Positions 1 to 7,128 of a stretch of DNA of 11,613 bases are shown here, piece by piece. Under the pieces are notes generated by a model, which worked only from the letters and a program-made list of their open reading frames with translations, was not told the origin of the DNA and ran no database searches. Position numbers and translations under genes: made by a program. Source of the DNA: an uncultured Erysipelotrichaceae bacterium (lineage in GTDB: Bacteria > Bacillota_I > Bacilli_A > RFN20 > CAG-826); NCBI GenBank assembly GCA_902801805.1, contig CADCJP010000039.1:1-11613 (forward strand), given 5' to 3'. Numbering within the stretch: position 1 is the stretch's first letter; every line of letters starts with the position of its first letter.

Positions 1-524
1 GCGTTTCTAGATTCATCATCACCTAAGGTGTTAATGCTGATTGTGACGCCTTCTAAGTTCAAAGAACTTAAGATTGTATAGGCTAAGGTAATTGTCTCAA
101 CATCGATTTCTGGAGAATTGTTACCAACGGCTTCCACACCGAATTGGTTGAACTGACGATATCTACCAAGTTGTGGTCTTTCATAACGGAAGACTGGACC
201 ACAGTAATAAACCTTATAAGGTAATTCGTTAGTGGCTAACAATTTGTTTTGCACGATTAAGCGCATAATGCCCGCGGTGAATTCTGGACGTAATGTGATA
301 GAACGTTCACCTTTATCAAGGAATGTGTACATTTCCTTACGGACAATATCACTACCTTCACCCACACCACGAACAAAGAGTTCGCTATGTTCGATGACTG
401 GAGGTCTAACTTCGTTATATGCAAATAAATCACATATTTGTTTTAAGAGATTTTCAATGTAGGCAAATGCATTGGCTTCTTCACCAATGATGTCGTGTGT
501 GCCTTTAACGTTAATAACTGACAT
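1..524 (-). CDS. hisS: Histidyl-tRNA synthetase, N-terminal part (3' end lies beyond the window)
   Basis: Class II aminoacyl-tRNA synthetase that charges tRNA-His with histidine in the cytoplasm. About 174 codons are visible, read from ATG at 524-522; the rest of the usual ~420 residues lies left of base 1. The N-terminus carries the family's KGTHDI at residues 7-12, then GSDIVRKEMYTF (57-68), LRPEFTAG (78-85) and the class II motif 2, FRYERPQLGRYRQFNQ (112-127), whose first Arg contacts ATP. NTLGD (166-170) matches the NSLGD seen in other HisRS. The start is fixed by an AAAGGAG ribosome binding site 5 nt upstream. The gene begins 10 nt after the relA stop, so it is probably co-transcribed and translationally coupled with relA. 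There is no room for a T-box leader directly before it. In related bacteria aspS usually follows, but that would lie outside this window. Confidence 0.96.
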   Translation of the reverse strand, partial: MSVINVKGTHDIIGEEANAFAYIENLLKQICDLFAYNEVRPPVIEHSELFVRGVGEGSDIVRKEMYTFLDKGERSITLRPEFTAGIMRLIVQNKLLATNELPYKVYYCGPVFRYERPQLGRYRQFNQFGVEAVGNNSPEIDVETITLAYTILSSLNLEGVTISINTLGDDESRN

Positions 525-529
525 AATTT

Positions 530-536
530 CTCCTTT
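530..536 (-). promoter_or_regulatory. hisS ribosome binding site overlapping the relA stop codon
   Basis: On the minus strand the sequence reads TAAAGGAGAAATT followed by ATG. The relA stop TAA (537-535) supplies the first two A bases of the Shine-Dalgarno AAAGGAG (536-530), which sits 5 nt before the hisS ATG. A ribosome terminating on relA would be over the hisS initiation region, so coupled translation is expected (inference). Confidence 0.8.
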
Positions 537-2748
537 AATGAATGACTCGATCGACGCGGTAAACACCAGTGATACCTTTCAAAAGAATGAAGATATCATG
601 TAAGCGTTTAGCGTCAGAAACTAAGATTGTCGCACTGATCGTTGCGGACAAGTTTTGCGTATTACTGCGAGCGTGTAAATTGTTCACACCCACCTTCGCG
701 TTAGAAAGAACGGCCATCACATCCATGAGCAAGTTATTTCTATCACTTGCTTCAATCACAATATCGACTGGATAAGTGGCAAATTCAATATCGTCTCTCC
801 AGAAGACTTCAAGAAGTCTTTCGGTTTCATTGACGACATTTGGACAATTTCTTCTATGAACTGTAATACCCTTGCCACGAGTAATGTATCCAACGATATC
901 ATCACCTGGAACTGGGGTACAGCAGTTAGCTAAGGCGATAGCAATCTTACCAGCGCCTTTGCAGTATACTGGACAGCCATCATACTTCGCATTTCTTCTC
1001 TTGGTGAGATTGAGCGAAAGATTGACTGGTCTTTTAATCTTTAAGAATTCCACGATAGCGTTTGCCGTTGGTTTTCTACCAAATACAGCGACATATAAGG
1101 AATCAAGATCAGGAACGCGATACTCATTTAGCACCTTATCAGTGTTAAGCATCTTCACCATTTCTGCTTCTTCAATGCCACGTTCGTGGAAAGCGTCAAT
1201 ACAGCTTTGTTTACCTTTAATGATGCGGTCTTCACGCATGATTTCGGCGTTTTTCTTAGCGATAAACTTTCTAATTGCCGATTTAGCGTTAGAAGAGGCG
1301 ACAAAGTCTAACCAACCTTCGCTTGGACCTGGGGAAGTTCTACTTGTTTTGATTTCCACCATGTCACCAGTTTTAAGGACGGTATTAAGTGGCACCATCA
1401 CACCGTTAACGAGAGCGCCTACGCATTGGTCGCCCACTTTTGTGTGCACTCTATAGGCGAAGTCAACAGGTGTTGATTCACTAGGAAGTTCCACAACCTT
1501 ACCCTTAGGTGTAAAGACATAGACGTGAGATTCGAAGATATCACGGTTAAGGTTATCCATGTATTCGGATGCACCTTCGTTTTCGGATTCACTGGATAAG
1601 GAAACGAATTCTCTAAACCAGTGTAATTTATTTTCAATTTCTTTTTGTTCGACTTGTGAGTTATAGCCGCCTTCTTTGTACGCCCAGTGCGCAGCGATGC
1701 CGGTTTCAGCGATGTTGTCCATTTCTTTAGTTCTGATTTGGACTTCATAGAAGTTACCATCACCACCGACGACTGTGGTATGTAAGGATTGATACATGTT
1801 TGGTTTAGGCATCGCGATGTAATCTTTAAATCTACCAGGAACTGGCTTATACATCTGATGGATTAAACCAAGTATTTCATAACATTGGATTTCAGTTTCA
1901 GTAATAATTCTTAAGGCCAGAATATCATAGATTTCTTCAAATGGATGGCCTTTAATGTACATCTTTCTATAGATAGAATTAATAGATTTAACACGAGAGG
2001 AGATTTCGAATGGAATCTTTTTTTCAAATAAGACATCAGCGATTCTCTTTTTCAAACCATCAAGAGATTTCACTAAGAGTGCGGTCTTTTTGGATAAGAG
2101 TTTCTTAATATTCGCGTATTTCTCTGGTTCAAGGTATTTGATGCAGAGGTCTTCCATTTCGCTCTTGATGATATCTAAACCTAAACGTTCAGCGATTGGT
2201 GAGAAGACTTCCATTGTTTCCTTACAAATAGCGATTTGTCTTTCACGAGAAAGGGCTCCTAAAGTTCTAAGGTTATGTAATCTATCAGCAAGCTTAATTA
2301 AAATGACACGAATATCTTTGGCCATGCCAAGGAAAATCTTGCGGTGATCTTCTGCTTCAAACTCTTCCGCAGTAATCTTTGATAATTTTAAACGTTGAAT
2401 CTTGGTTAAAGCGTCAACGATACGGCTGACTTCTTCGCCCCATCTCTTCTTAATATCTTCCACAGATGTATCAGTGTCTTCAACAACGTCATGTAAAAGA
2501 CCAGCGATAATCGTATTAGGACCACACTGTAAGGAGGCTAAGATATAAGCGACTTCAATGAGGTGATGATAATATGGTTCACCACTTTTTCTGGTTTGTC
2601 CTTCATGTTTTTCCAAAATGAAATGATAGGCATCTTCGATTCTCGCTCTATCTTCCTTGGAGGAGATATAAACCATGTAGATGTCTTCGACTTCTTGAAA
2701 GGTATGTAGAGGGTATCCACCATTGATTGGCGCTTTGTTATTTTCCAT
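535..2748 (-). CDS. relA: Bifunctional (p)ppGpp synthetase/hydrolase, long RSH family (RelA/SpoT)
   Basis: Makes and degrades the alarmone (p)ppGpp in the stringent response, working on ribosomes stalled by uncharged tRNA. At 737 residues it is full length. The hydrolase HD domain is intact: HH at 61-62, HDVVED at 86-91 and KLADRLHNL at 152-160. The synthetase domain has RVKSINSIYRKM (252-263), RFKDYIAMPKPNMYQSLHT (306-324) and EVQIRTKEMDNIAETG (335-350). RFKD is the RXKD form found in bifunctional enzymes rather than the EXDD of synthetase-only RelA. A TGS domain spans about 407-466, a conserved-cysteine region holds CC at 609-610 and C635, and an ACT domain covers about 660-737. The usual NGYQSLH is NMYQSLH here. 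The chosen ATG has only a distant AAAAGGG upstream; ATG at 2676 (residue 25) is an alternative. A TAATAT-rich 75-nt gap separates the gene from the ABC exporter, and hisS follows after 10 nt. Confidence 0.96.
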   Translation of the reverse strand: MENNKAPINGGYPLHTFQEVEDIYMVYISSKEDRARIEDAYHFILEKHEGQTRKSGEPYYHHLIEVAYILASLQCGPNTIIAGLLHDVVEDTDTSVEDIKKRWGEEVSRIVDALTKIQRLKLSKITAEEFEAEDHRKIFLGMAKDIRVILIKLADRLHNLRTLGALSRERQIAICKETMEVFSPIAERLGLDIIKSEMEDLCIKYLEPEKYANIKKLLSKKTALLVKSLDGLKKRIADVLFEKKIPFEISSRVKSINSIYRKMYIKGHPFEEIYDILALRIITETEIQCYEILGLIHQMYKPVPGRFKDYIAMPKPNMYQSLHTTVVGGDGNFYEVQIRTKEMDNIAETGIAAHWAYKEGGYNSQVEQKEIENKLHWFREFVSLSSESENEGASEYMDNLNRDIFESHVYVFTPKGKVVELPSESTPVDFAYRVHTKVGDQCVGALVNGVMVPLNTVLKTGDMVEIKTSRTSPGPSEGWLDFVASSNAKSAIRKFIAKKNAEIMREDRIIKGKQSCIDAFHERGIEEAEMVKMLNTDKVLNEYRVPDLDSLYVAVFGRKPTANAIVEFLKIKRPVNLSLNLTKRRNAKYDGCPVYCKGAGKIAIALANCCTPVPGDDIVGYITRGKGITVHRRNCPNVVNETERLLEVFWRDDIEFATYPVDIVIEASDRNNLLMDVMAVLSNAKVGVNNLHARSNTQNLSATISATILVSDAKRLHDIFILLKGITGVYRVDRVIH

Positions 2749-2770
2749 ACCCTATATCTTAACCCTTTTT

Positions 2771-2796
2771 CTTTACTTTTCTCAAGAAAATTAAAG
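2771..2796 (-). repeat. Hairpin-forming inverted repeat in the relA leader
   Basis: On the minus strand CTTTA-A-TTTTC, loop TTGA, GAAAA-G-TAAAG can fold into a 5+5 bp stem with one A/G mismatch. Neither strand has a T-run after it, so it does not look like an intrinsic terminator. It lies 22 nt upstream of the relA ATG and just after a TATAAT-like -10. It could therefore form the 5' end of a relA transcript. Any function is unproven. Confidence 0.45.
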
Positions 2797-2798
2797 AG

Positions 2799-2804
2799 AT
2801 TATA
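2799..2804 (-). promoter_or_regulatory. Candidate -10 box for a relA promoter
   Basis: A perfect TATAAT lies on the minus strand in the gap between the ABC exporter stop and relA. No acceptable -35 sits 16-18 bp upstream: the positions fall in the ABC gene's stop region and read CTAGTT or similar. The nearest TTGATA is only 12 bp away. In AT-rich DNA such a box can arise by chance, so this is only a candidate for independent relA transcription. Confidence 0.25.
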
Positions 2805-2823
2805 TTAATAAAGGGGTATCAAA

Positions 2824-4347
2824 CTAGTCATTTGTGAACTGCAAAAGATAGAGTTTGTGGTAATAACCTTTTTGTTTTAAAAGTGATTGATGCGTGCCTT
2901 TTTCAATGACTTCACCGTGTTGCAAAACAATAATCTGATCAGCGTTTTGAATGGTTGATAATCTATGGGCCACGACAAGCATTGTGCCGATGTTTTTAAT
3001 CTTTTCTAAAGAATCTTGGATGAGTTTTTCAGTCTCTGTATCGATATTCGCGGTGGCTTCATCAAGAATGAGAATTTGAGGTTTATGTAAAACAGTTCTC
3101 GCAAATGAAAGAAGTTGTCTTTGACCTTGAGAGAAATTATCACCCTTTTCTAAGACTTCGGTATCGATGCCTTTTTCTAATTTATTAATGAACTTATCAG
3201 CGTTTACATATTCGCATACTCTATTAATTTCTTCATCACTATAGTTATCGTCATGAAGGGTAATATTGCTCTTGATTGTGCCAGTGAAGAGGAAAACATC
3301 TTGGAGCATTTGTCCAACCGCTTTTCTTAATGATTTAATCTCAATATCGTTAATATCGACATCATCAATCAATATTTGACCTCTTTGAACGGTGTAATTT
3401 CTCACTATTAAAGATAGAATTGTGGTTTTACCAGCGCCAGTCGCGCCAACAAAGGCTACAGTTTGACGTGGTTCGATAACAAATGAGACGTTCTTAAGGA
3501 TCCAATCTTCACCTTCATAAGCAAACCAAACATTGCGGAATTCAATCTTGCCATTAAATGTTTCCATCTTGATTGGATGTGGTTTGTCAACAACTTCTGG
3601 TGGTACGTCAAGAAGGTTAAATAATCTCTCGCTAGAAGTTGTGGCTTTTTGAATTTGATTGATTTGATCGGCAATTGTTTGTACTGGGTTAAAGAATCTC
3701 GATAAGAAGAGATAGAAGGCCACTATTTCACCAGCGTCTAACTTGAGCCATAAGCCTACGACAAAGGTTACCGCTAATGCGGAATAGTATAAGAAGTTAA
3801 TCGCTGGTCTATAAACAGCGTGTGCTAATATCGCATTGAACTTGGTCTTTCTTAAAGCCTCATTCTTTTCGTTAAACTCATTTTCCTTACGTTTCTCTTG
3901 GTTAAAGATTTGAATAATCTTCATACCTGAAAGGTTCTCATTTAAGAACGTATTAAGGTCAGAAGTGAGTTGTCTTTCCTTACGATAAATCTTGGTGATG
4001 ATATTTCTAAAGATTAAAGATGCGGCAAAGACTAAAATCACAAATCCAAAGAGGATTAATGATAACTTCCATGAGAGGAATAACATCACTGCATAAACAC
4101 CAATAACAGTCAAAATATTACGTAGTAATAAGACTAAGACATTAGTGAATAAATCACTTAATGCGGTTGTGTAATTAGCCACTCTAGTAACTAAAGAGCC
4201 AACTGGCATCATATTGAACTGATTTTGTGACATGTTTTCAATATGTTCAAAGACTTCCATACGGAGTTTATAGACGATTCTTTGACCAGCCTTTTGTAAG
4301 AGCATGCTTTCAAAATAAATCATGATTTGTGAAACAAAGCTTACCAT
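2824..4347 (-). CDS. Heterodimeric ABC exporter subunit with the canonical ATPase site; main part of a frameshifted gene
   Basis: An open frame of 507 codons encodes the last membrane helices and whole ATPase domain of a type IV (multidrug-type) ABC exporter, of the BmrD/YheH or LmrD kind. Numbered from ATG 4347, the ATPase motifs are Walker A GATGAGKT (301-308), Q-loop Q349, signature FSQGQ (405-409), Walker B ILILDE with catalytic E430, and H-loop H461. The altered signature with intact Glu and His is typical of the competent half in asymmetric exporters. The frame begins inside the second transmembrane helix, so it lacks the first helix, which is encoded by 4359-4571 in another frame. The ATG at 4347 has no Shine-Dalgarno and lies 11 nt after the fragment's stop. 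It is either a product of reinitiation or, more likely, an artefact of the break. The stop is TAG. Together the pieces would give about 585 residues, normal for the family. Confidence 0.85.
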   Translation of the reverse strand: MVSFVSQIMIYFESMLLQKAGQRIVYKLRMEVFEHIENMSQNQFNMMPVGSLVTRVANYTTALSDLFTNVLVLLLRNILTVIGVYAVMLFLSWKLSLILFGFVILVFAASLIFRNIITKIYRKERQLTSDLNTFLNENLSGMKIIQIFNQEKRKENEFNEKNEALRKTKFNAILAHAVYRPAINFLYYSALAVTFVVGLWLKLDAGEIVAFYLFLSRFFNPVQTIADQINQIQKATTSSERLFNLLDVPPEVVDKPHPIKMETFNGKIEFRNVWFAYEGEDWILKNVSFVIEPRQTVAFVGATGAGKTTILSLIVRNYTVQRGQILIDDVDINDIEIKSLRKAVGQMLQDVFLFTGTIKSNITLHDDNYSDEEINRVCEYVNADKFINKLEKGIDTEVLEKGDNFSQGQRQLLSFARTVLHKPQILILDEATANIDTETEKLIQDSLEKIKNIGTMLVVAHRLSTIQNADQIIVLQHGEVIEKGTHQSLLKQKGYYHKLYLLQFTND

Positions 4348-4358
4348 AAGCCCACGAT

Positions 4359-4571
4359 CTAGGCTAAAGTCACACTAGTATCCGCAATCGCGTTAGTGAA
4401 TTCTTTAATAAATAAAGGAGTAATGACTTCAAAACCAACATTGAGGATGATCAAAAGGAAAGAGAATAGGAAAGCCTTCCATTCTGGACGAATGTAACGA
4501 AGTAAACGCTTAAACATCACTTTTGTGGGAATCTTATGGTCGCCAAAAAGCTTTTCATTATCTTCCGCCAT
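4359..4571 (-). pseudogene. N-terminal fragment of the second ABC exporter subunit, cut off by a frameshift
   Basis: This 70-codon frame starts at ATG 4571 behind a very strong AAGGAGGT (4586-4579, 7 nt spacing) and overlaps the end of the first exporter gene by 14 nt. It encodes a cytoplasmic N-terminus and the first transmembrane helix (FLFSFLLIILNVGFEVITPL), the expected beginning of the subunit completed by 2824-4347. It ends at TAG 4361-4359 just after ADTSVTLA. Adding one base in the stretch ACTTTAGCCTAG (about 4370-4359) removes the stop and joins both frames, giving for example VTLSLDRGLMVSF. That single change explains everything, so a one-base deletion, either genuine or a sequencing or assembly error, is the simplest reading. 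Reading through the TAG alone does not rescue the protein, because TAA follows five codons later in the same frame. Confidence 0.8.
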
Positions 4572-6357
4572 CAGGTTTACCTCCTTCCACTTCTCTTTCT
4601 AATTCTTGCAAGGTCACCATTTTTTGATAGGTTGGTGAAATCTTTAATAAGTTCTTTGGTGTATCAAATGCTTCTACTTCACCATCATTTAAAACAATGA
4701 TTTTATCTAAGTGTTGAACAGTAGAAACACGTGAGGCAACCACTAAAGTGGTTTTGCCTTTTCTCTCTTCACTAATATTACGTAGAATTGTTTCTTCGGT
4801 TTTGGTATCAACAGCGCTCACAGAGTCATCCATGATTAAAATTGGTGCATCTTTAACATAAGCTCTAGCGATACTAATTCTTTGCTTTTGACCACCTGAA
4901 AGAGTAACACCTCTCTCTCCTGACACTGTTTGATAACCAGTCTTGAAGCCCTTAACGTCTTCATCAATACCAGCGAATACAGCGCCCATTCTTGCAGTTT
5001 CTTCTGTACCACCTTCAATACCAAAGTTGATATTGTGTTCAATGGAATCAGAGAAAAGGAAATTGTCTTGTGGGACATAAGCAATTTGTTCTCTTAATGA
5101 ATGGATGTCTAAAGACATAATGTCATAGCCATCGATAAATAAAGTGCCAGGTTCGACATTATAAAGCATTAAGAGAAGATTAACTAAAGTGGTCTTACCA
5201 CCACCAATCTTACCAACAATACCGATTCTTTCACCGGCTTTGATTTCAAGATTGATATTTTTTAAGTTAATTGCTTCGTAGTTTGGATATTGGAAATTGA
5301 AGTTACGATAAGTAATGTCACCTCTCACACGATCGAGTTTAATCGCGTTTATCGGTGATTTAACGCGTATTTCAGTATCAAGGAAAGCGCTAATACGTTT
5401 TAAAGAAGCTTTGCTTCTAGAGAGCATGCTGACGATTTGACCCATGGCGATCATTGGCCAAATCAAAATATCAATGTAACCAATAAATGTTGTTAATTTA
5501 GCAGCGGTTAATTCAATCGCTCCCCCAAACATGATAATTGGTTCATTTCTTACAAAGCTATAGACAAACCAGCCACCAAAGAGCATGGTGATGGAAATAA
5601 TCAAAACGATAATGACTTCAATGAAGACATCGAAAATAACGGAAATCCGCGCAAATGAGATATTCACATCAGCGTTCTTTCTTGCCACTTTAGCGAACGC
5701 ATGGATTTCTTTTGTTTCTTTAACAAAGGCTTTAATGACACGAATGCCAGTAAAGTTTTCTTGTGCGAAATCGTATAAGGAGTCATAGGCTTTTTGTCTT
5801 TGATCCCATTTGATAGTCATGAATTTTTCAGTAATTGCGCCCCAAATGATGATTAAGACAATCGGTACGAAGCAGATTAAAGACATCGCGACGTCTAATC
5901 TGAGCATTTGGATAATGGTAATTGTACTTAAGAATAAGGCATCAAAAATCATGATTATGCCCCACTGCATACACTCAGAAATAGTTTCTAAGTCATTAGT
6001 GAACCAACTCATGATTGAGCCAACTTTATTATCATGATAATACTCTCTTGGTAAAGCCTCGGCTTTTAAGAACATTTTATGACGGAGATCGGCTTCGATT
6101 TTAAAACCAGCGTTAATCAAAGTGACACGCCAAATGAATCGACCGATGAACATGATTCCGGCAACGCCTAATACCTTTAAAGCCAAGATGCCAATCTTTC
6201 CGGTATCACCATTATTTTGTAAGATATCAACGACTTCGCCTAAATACTGTGGAATGTAAAGCTGCACAAAATCCACCGCTATCAAGGCAATGATGCCGAT
6301 GATGAATAACGGTGCGTATTTGAGATAATAACGATTAATGTACTTTCCGAATAGCAT
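4558..6357 (-). CDS. Heterodimeric ABC exporter subunit with a degenerate ATPase site
   Basis: Membrane exporter of about 599 residues with six predicted transmembrane helices in residues 1-310 and an ATPase domain from about 340. Visible motifs are Walker A GKIGGGKT (382-389), Q-loop Q430, signature LSGGQ (486-490) and Walker B ILIMD (506-510). The catalytic Glu after Walker B is Asp (D511) and the H-loop His is Ser (S542, in VASRVST). An intact signature with a non-catalytic Walker B and H-loop is the pattern of the degenerate partner in BmrC/BmrD, LmrC/LmrD and TM287/288, which pairs with a competent subunit. That partner is the next gene, whose start overlaps this one by 14 nt, and the order matches bmrC-bmrD. 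The likely role is export of hydrophobic or antibiotic-like compounds; the substrate cannot be read from sequence. I chose ATG 6357, which has a weak GAGA upstream; TTG 6375 would add six residues. Confidence 0.93.
   Translation of the reverse strand: MLFGKYINRYYLKYAPLFIIGIIALIAVDFVQLYIPQYLGEVVDILQNNGDTGKIGILALKVLGVAGIMFIGRFIWRVTLINAGFKIEADLRHKMFLKAEALPREYYHDNKVGSIMSWFTNDLETISECMQWGIIMIFDALFLSTITIIQMLRLDVAMSLICFVPIVLIIIWGAITEKFMTIKWDQRQKAYDSLYDFAQENFTGIRVIKAFVKETKEIHAFAKVARKNADVNISFARISVIFDVFIEVIIVLIISITMLFGGWFVYSFVRNEPIIMFGGAIELTAAKLTTFIGYIDILIWPMIAMGQIVSMLSRSKASLKRISAFLDTEIRVKSPINAIKLDRVRGDITYRNFNFQYPNYEAINLKNINLEIKAGERIGIVGKIGGGKTTLVNLLLMLYNVEPGTLFIDGYDIMSLDIHSLREQIAYVPQDNFLFSDSIEHNINFGIEGGTEETARMGAVFAGIDEDVKGFKTGYQTVSGERGVTLSGGQKQRISIARAYVKDAPILIMDDSVSAVDTKTEETILRNISEERKGKTTLVVASRVSTVQHLDKIIVLNDGEVEAFDTPKNLLKISPTYQKMVTLQELEREVEGGKPDGGR
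4579..4586 (-). promoter_or_regulatory. Strong ribosome binding site of the second ABC exporter gene
   Basis: AAGGAGGT on the minus strand, 7 nt before ATG 4571, lies inside the last codons of the preceding exporter gene. It is a near-perfect anti-16S match. It fixes the real start of the second subunit at 4571 rather than at the unsupported ATG 4347, and so strengthens the frameshift interpretation. Confidence 0.85.
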
Positions 6358-6377
6358 AGTAGGTTCTCGTTGCAATA

Positions 6378-6406
6378 AATATTAACATGTAAAAATGTTA
6401 AAACAA
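6378..6406 (-). promoter_or_regulatory. Candidate exporter promoter with an operator-like inverted repeat
   Basis: On the minus strand TTGTTT (6406-6401) and AATATT (6383-6378) are separated by 17 bp and match the sigma-A consensus at 3/6 and 4/6 positions. A perfect 7-bp inverted repeat, TTAACAT and ATGTTAA with a 6-nt centre (6401-6382), spans the spacer and touches both boxes. This is where a dimeric repressor would block RNA polymerase. The promoter match is weak and no regulator gene is nearby, so the operator role is inferred. Confidence 0.35.
6382..6401. repeat. Perfect 7-bp inverted repeat upstream of the ABC exporter
   Basis: TTAACAT, six bases, then ATGTTAA. It lies 24 bp before the exporter ATG at 6357. 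There is no T-run after it on the minus strand, so it is a poor terminator for the upstream lipoprotein gene. It could act as a protein-binding palindrome or as a weak hairpin in the mRNA. Confidence 0.6.
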
Positions 6407-6446
6407 CACTGAAAAGCGTTTTTATTTTAAGATGTTGTCCAAATAT

Positions 6447-7106
6447 TTAATAATATAGGACAATTTTTTCTAAAATAGCGCGATCTGGTCCAGCTTTTAT
6501 ACGAATGGACTTACTAGGAGTGGCAAGATGGAAGGAACATGTTGATGAATCAACAGTTTGTGCTTCTTCATTAATGTTTCTCTCTAGTTTAATGTAACCA
6601 GAATCATTAACGCTTAAAGCGATATTCTCATCAACGATGAACGTCTCTTCGAATGATGATTTAACATAGTTATATGGTTTAGCGGTAATTTCGATATTTT
6701 TGATGTCTTGAGTAAAGATTAAGGTAATCTCCCCGTCGACATAACTTGAATCAGCGCCTAAGAAAGCGAAACCATCTTGCTTAGTGCTGAAATAAAGTGG
6801 GTTTTCAATATTTTCTAAGATCTCTTTATCAATATTGATAAAAGATTTGATTTTTTCAATGTCTTGAACGTTTGTTTCTGAAGTTGTAATTCCTACAAAA
6901 GTTAAGTTAGCAGCGGTTAAGCCAGAATTATCTAACGTATCATTTTGACGATATGAATACGAATCAGCGGTTTTTGGTTGGCTAGTCATGTCACTAGAAT
7001 ACTCCCAGCCTTTATCGTGAGAGGCTTGGGTGTAACCAAAATCGACTTGTTGACAACCAGCAAGCATAAAAACCATAGGAATGACTAACAAACGATAATT
7101 TTTCAT
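6447..7106 (-). CDS. Predicted lipoprotein of unknown function
   Basis: A 219-residue protein that I do not recognise. Residues 1-17 form a type II signal peptide (K/R near the start, then LLVIPMVFMLAG) ending in the lipobox LAGC, so C18 would be lipidated and the protein anchored to the outer face of the membrane. After a polar linker rich in Ser, Thr, Asp and Tyr (about 20-65), residues 66-219 alternate short hydrophobic and polar stretches (ITLIFTQDIKNIEITAKPY, SIRIKAGPD, ILEKIVLYY). This suggests a beta-sandwich fold such as a binding domain (inference). The only other Cys is C190. The ATG has no Shine-Dalgarno and starts 22 nt after the recJ stop, so expression may depend on transcription and translation of recJ. 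An ABC exporter follows, but nothing shows that it is a substrate-binding protein; exporters normally do not use one. Confidence 0.8.
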   Translation of the reverse strand: MKNYRLLVIPMVFMLAGCQQVDFGYTQASHDKGWEYSSDMTSQPKTADSYSYRQNDTLDNSGLTAANLTFVGITTSETNVQDIEKIKSFINIDKEILENIENPLYFSTKQDGFAFLGADSSYVDGEITLIFTQDIKNIEITAKPYNYVKSSFEETFIVDENIALSVNDSGYIKLERNINEEAQTVDSSTCSFHLATPSKSIRIKAGPDRAILEKIVLYY

Positions 7107-7128
7107 AGAAACATTATGACACAGTTTG

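Noticed and set aside
872..1456. Long open frame of 194 codons on the plus strand
   Set aside because: It lies opposite the relA coding sequence, has no ribosome binding site or recognisable domain, and is explained by the codon pattern of relA on the other strand.
2771..2796. Intrinsic terminator after the ABC exporter genes
   Set aside because: The hairpin is real, but it is followed by A-rich sequence on the minus strand and has no T-run on either downstream side.
4342..4361. TAG read-through or stop-codon recoding in the second ABC exporter gene
   Set aside because: Another stop (TAA) follows five codons later in the same frame and the downstream exporter sequence is in a different frame, so suppression of TAG alone cannot restore it. 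TAG is also used as a normal stop by this gene and by recJ.
6358..6446. Terminator after the lipoprotein gene (AACGC/GTGTT stem followed by GTTTTAAC)
   Set aside because: The stem is only 5 bp with a wobble pair and the T-run is short, so it is too weak to call.
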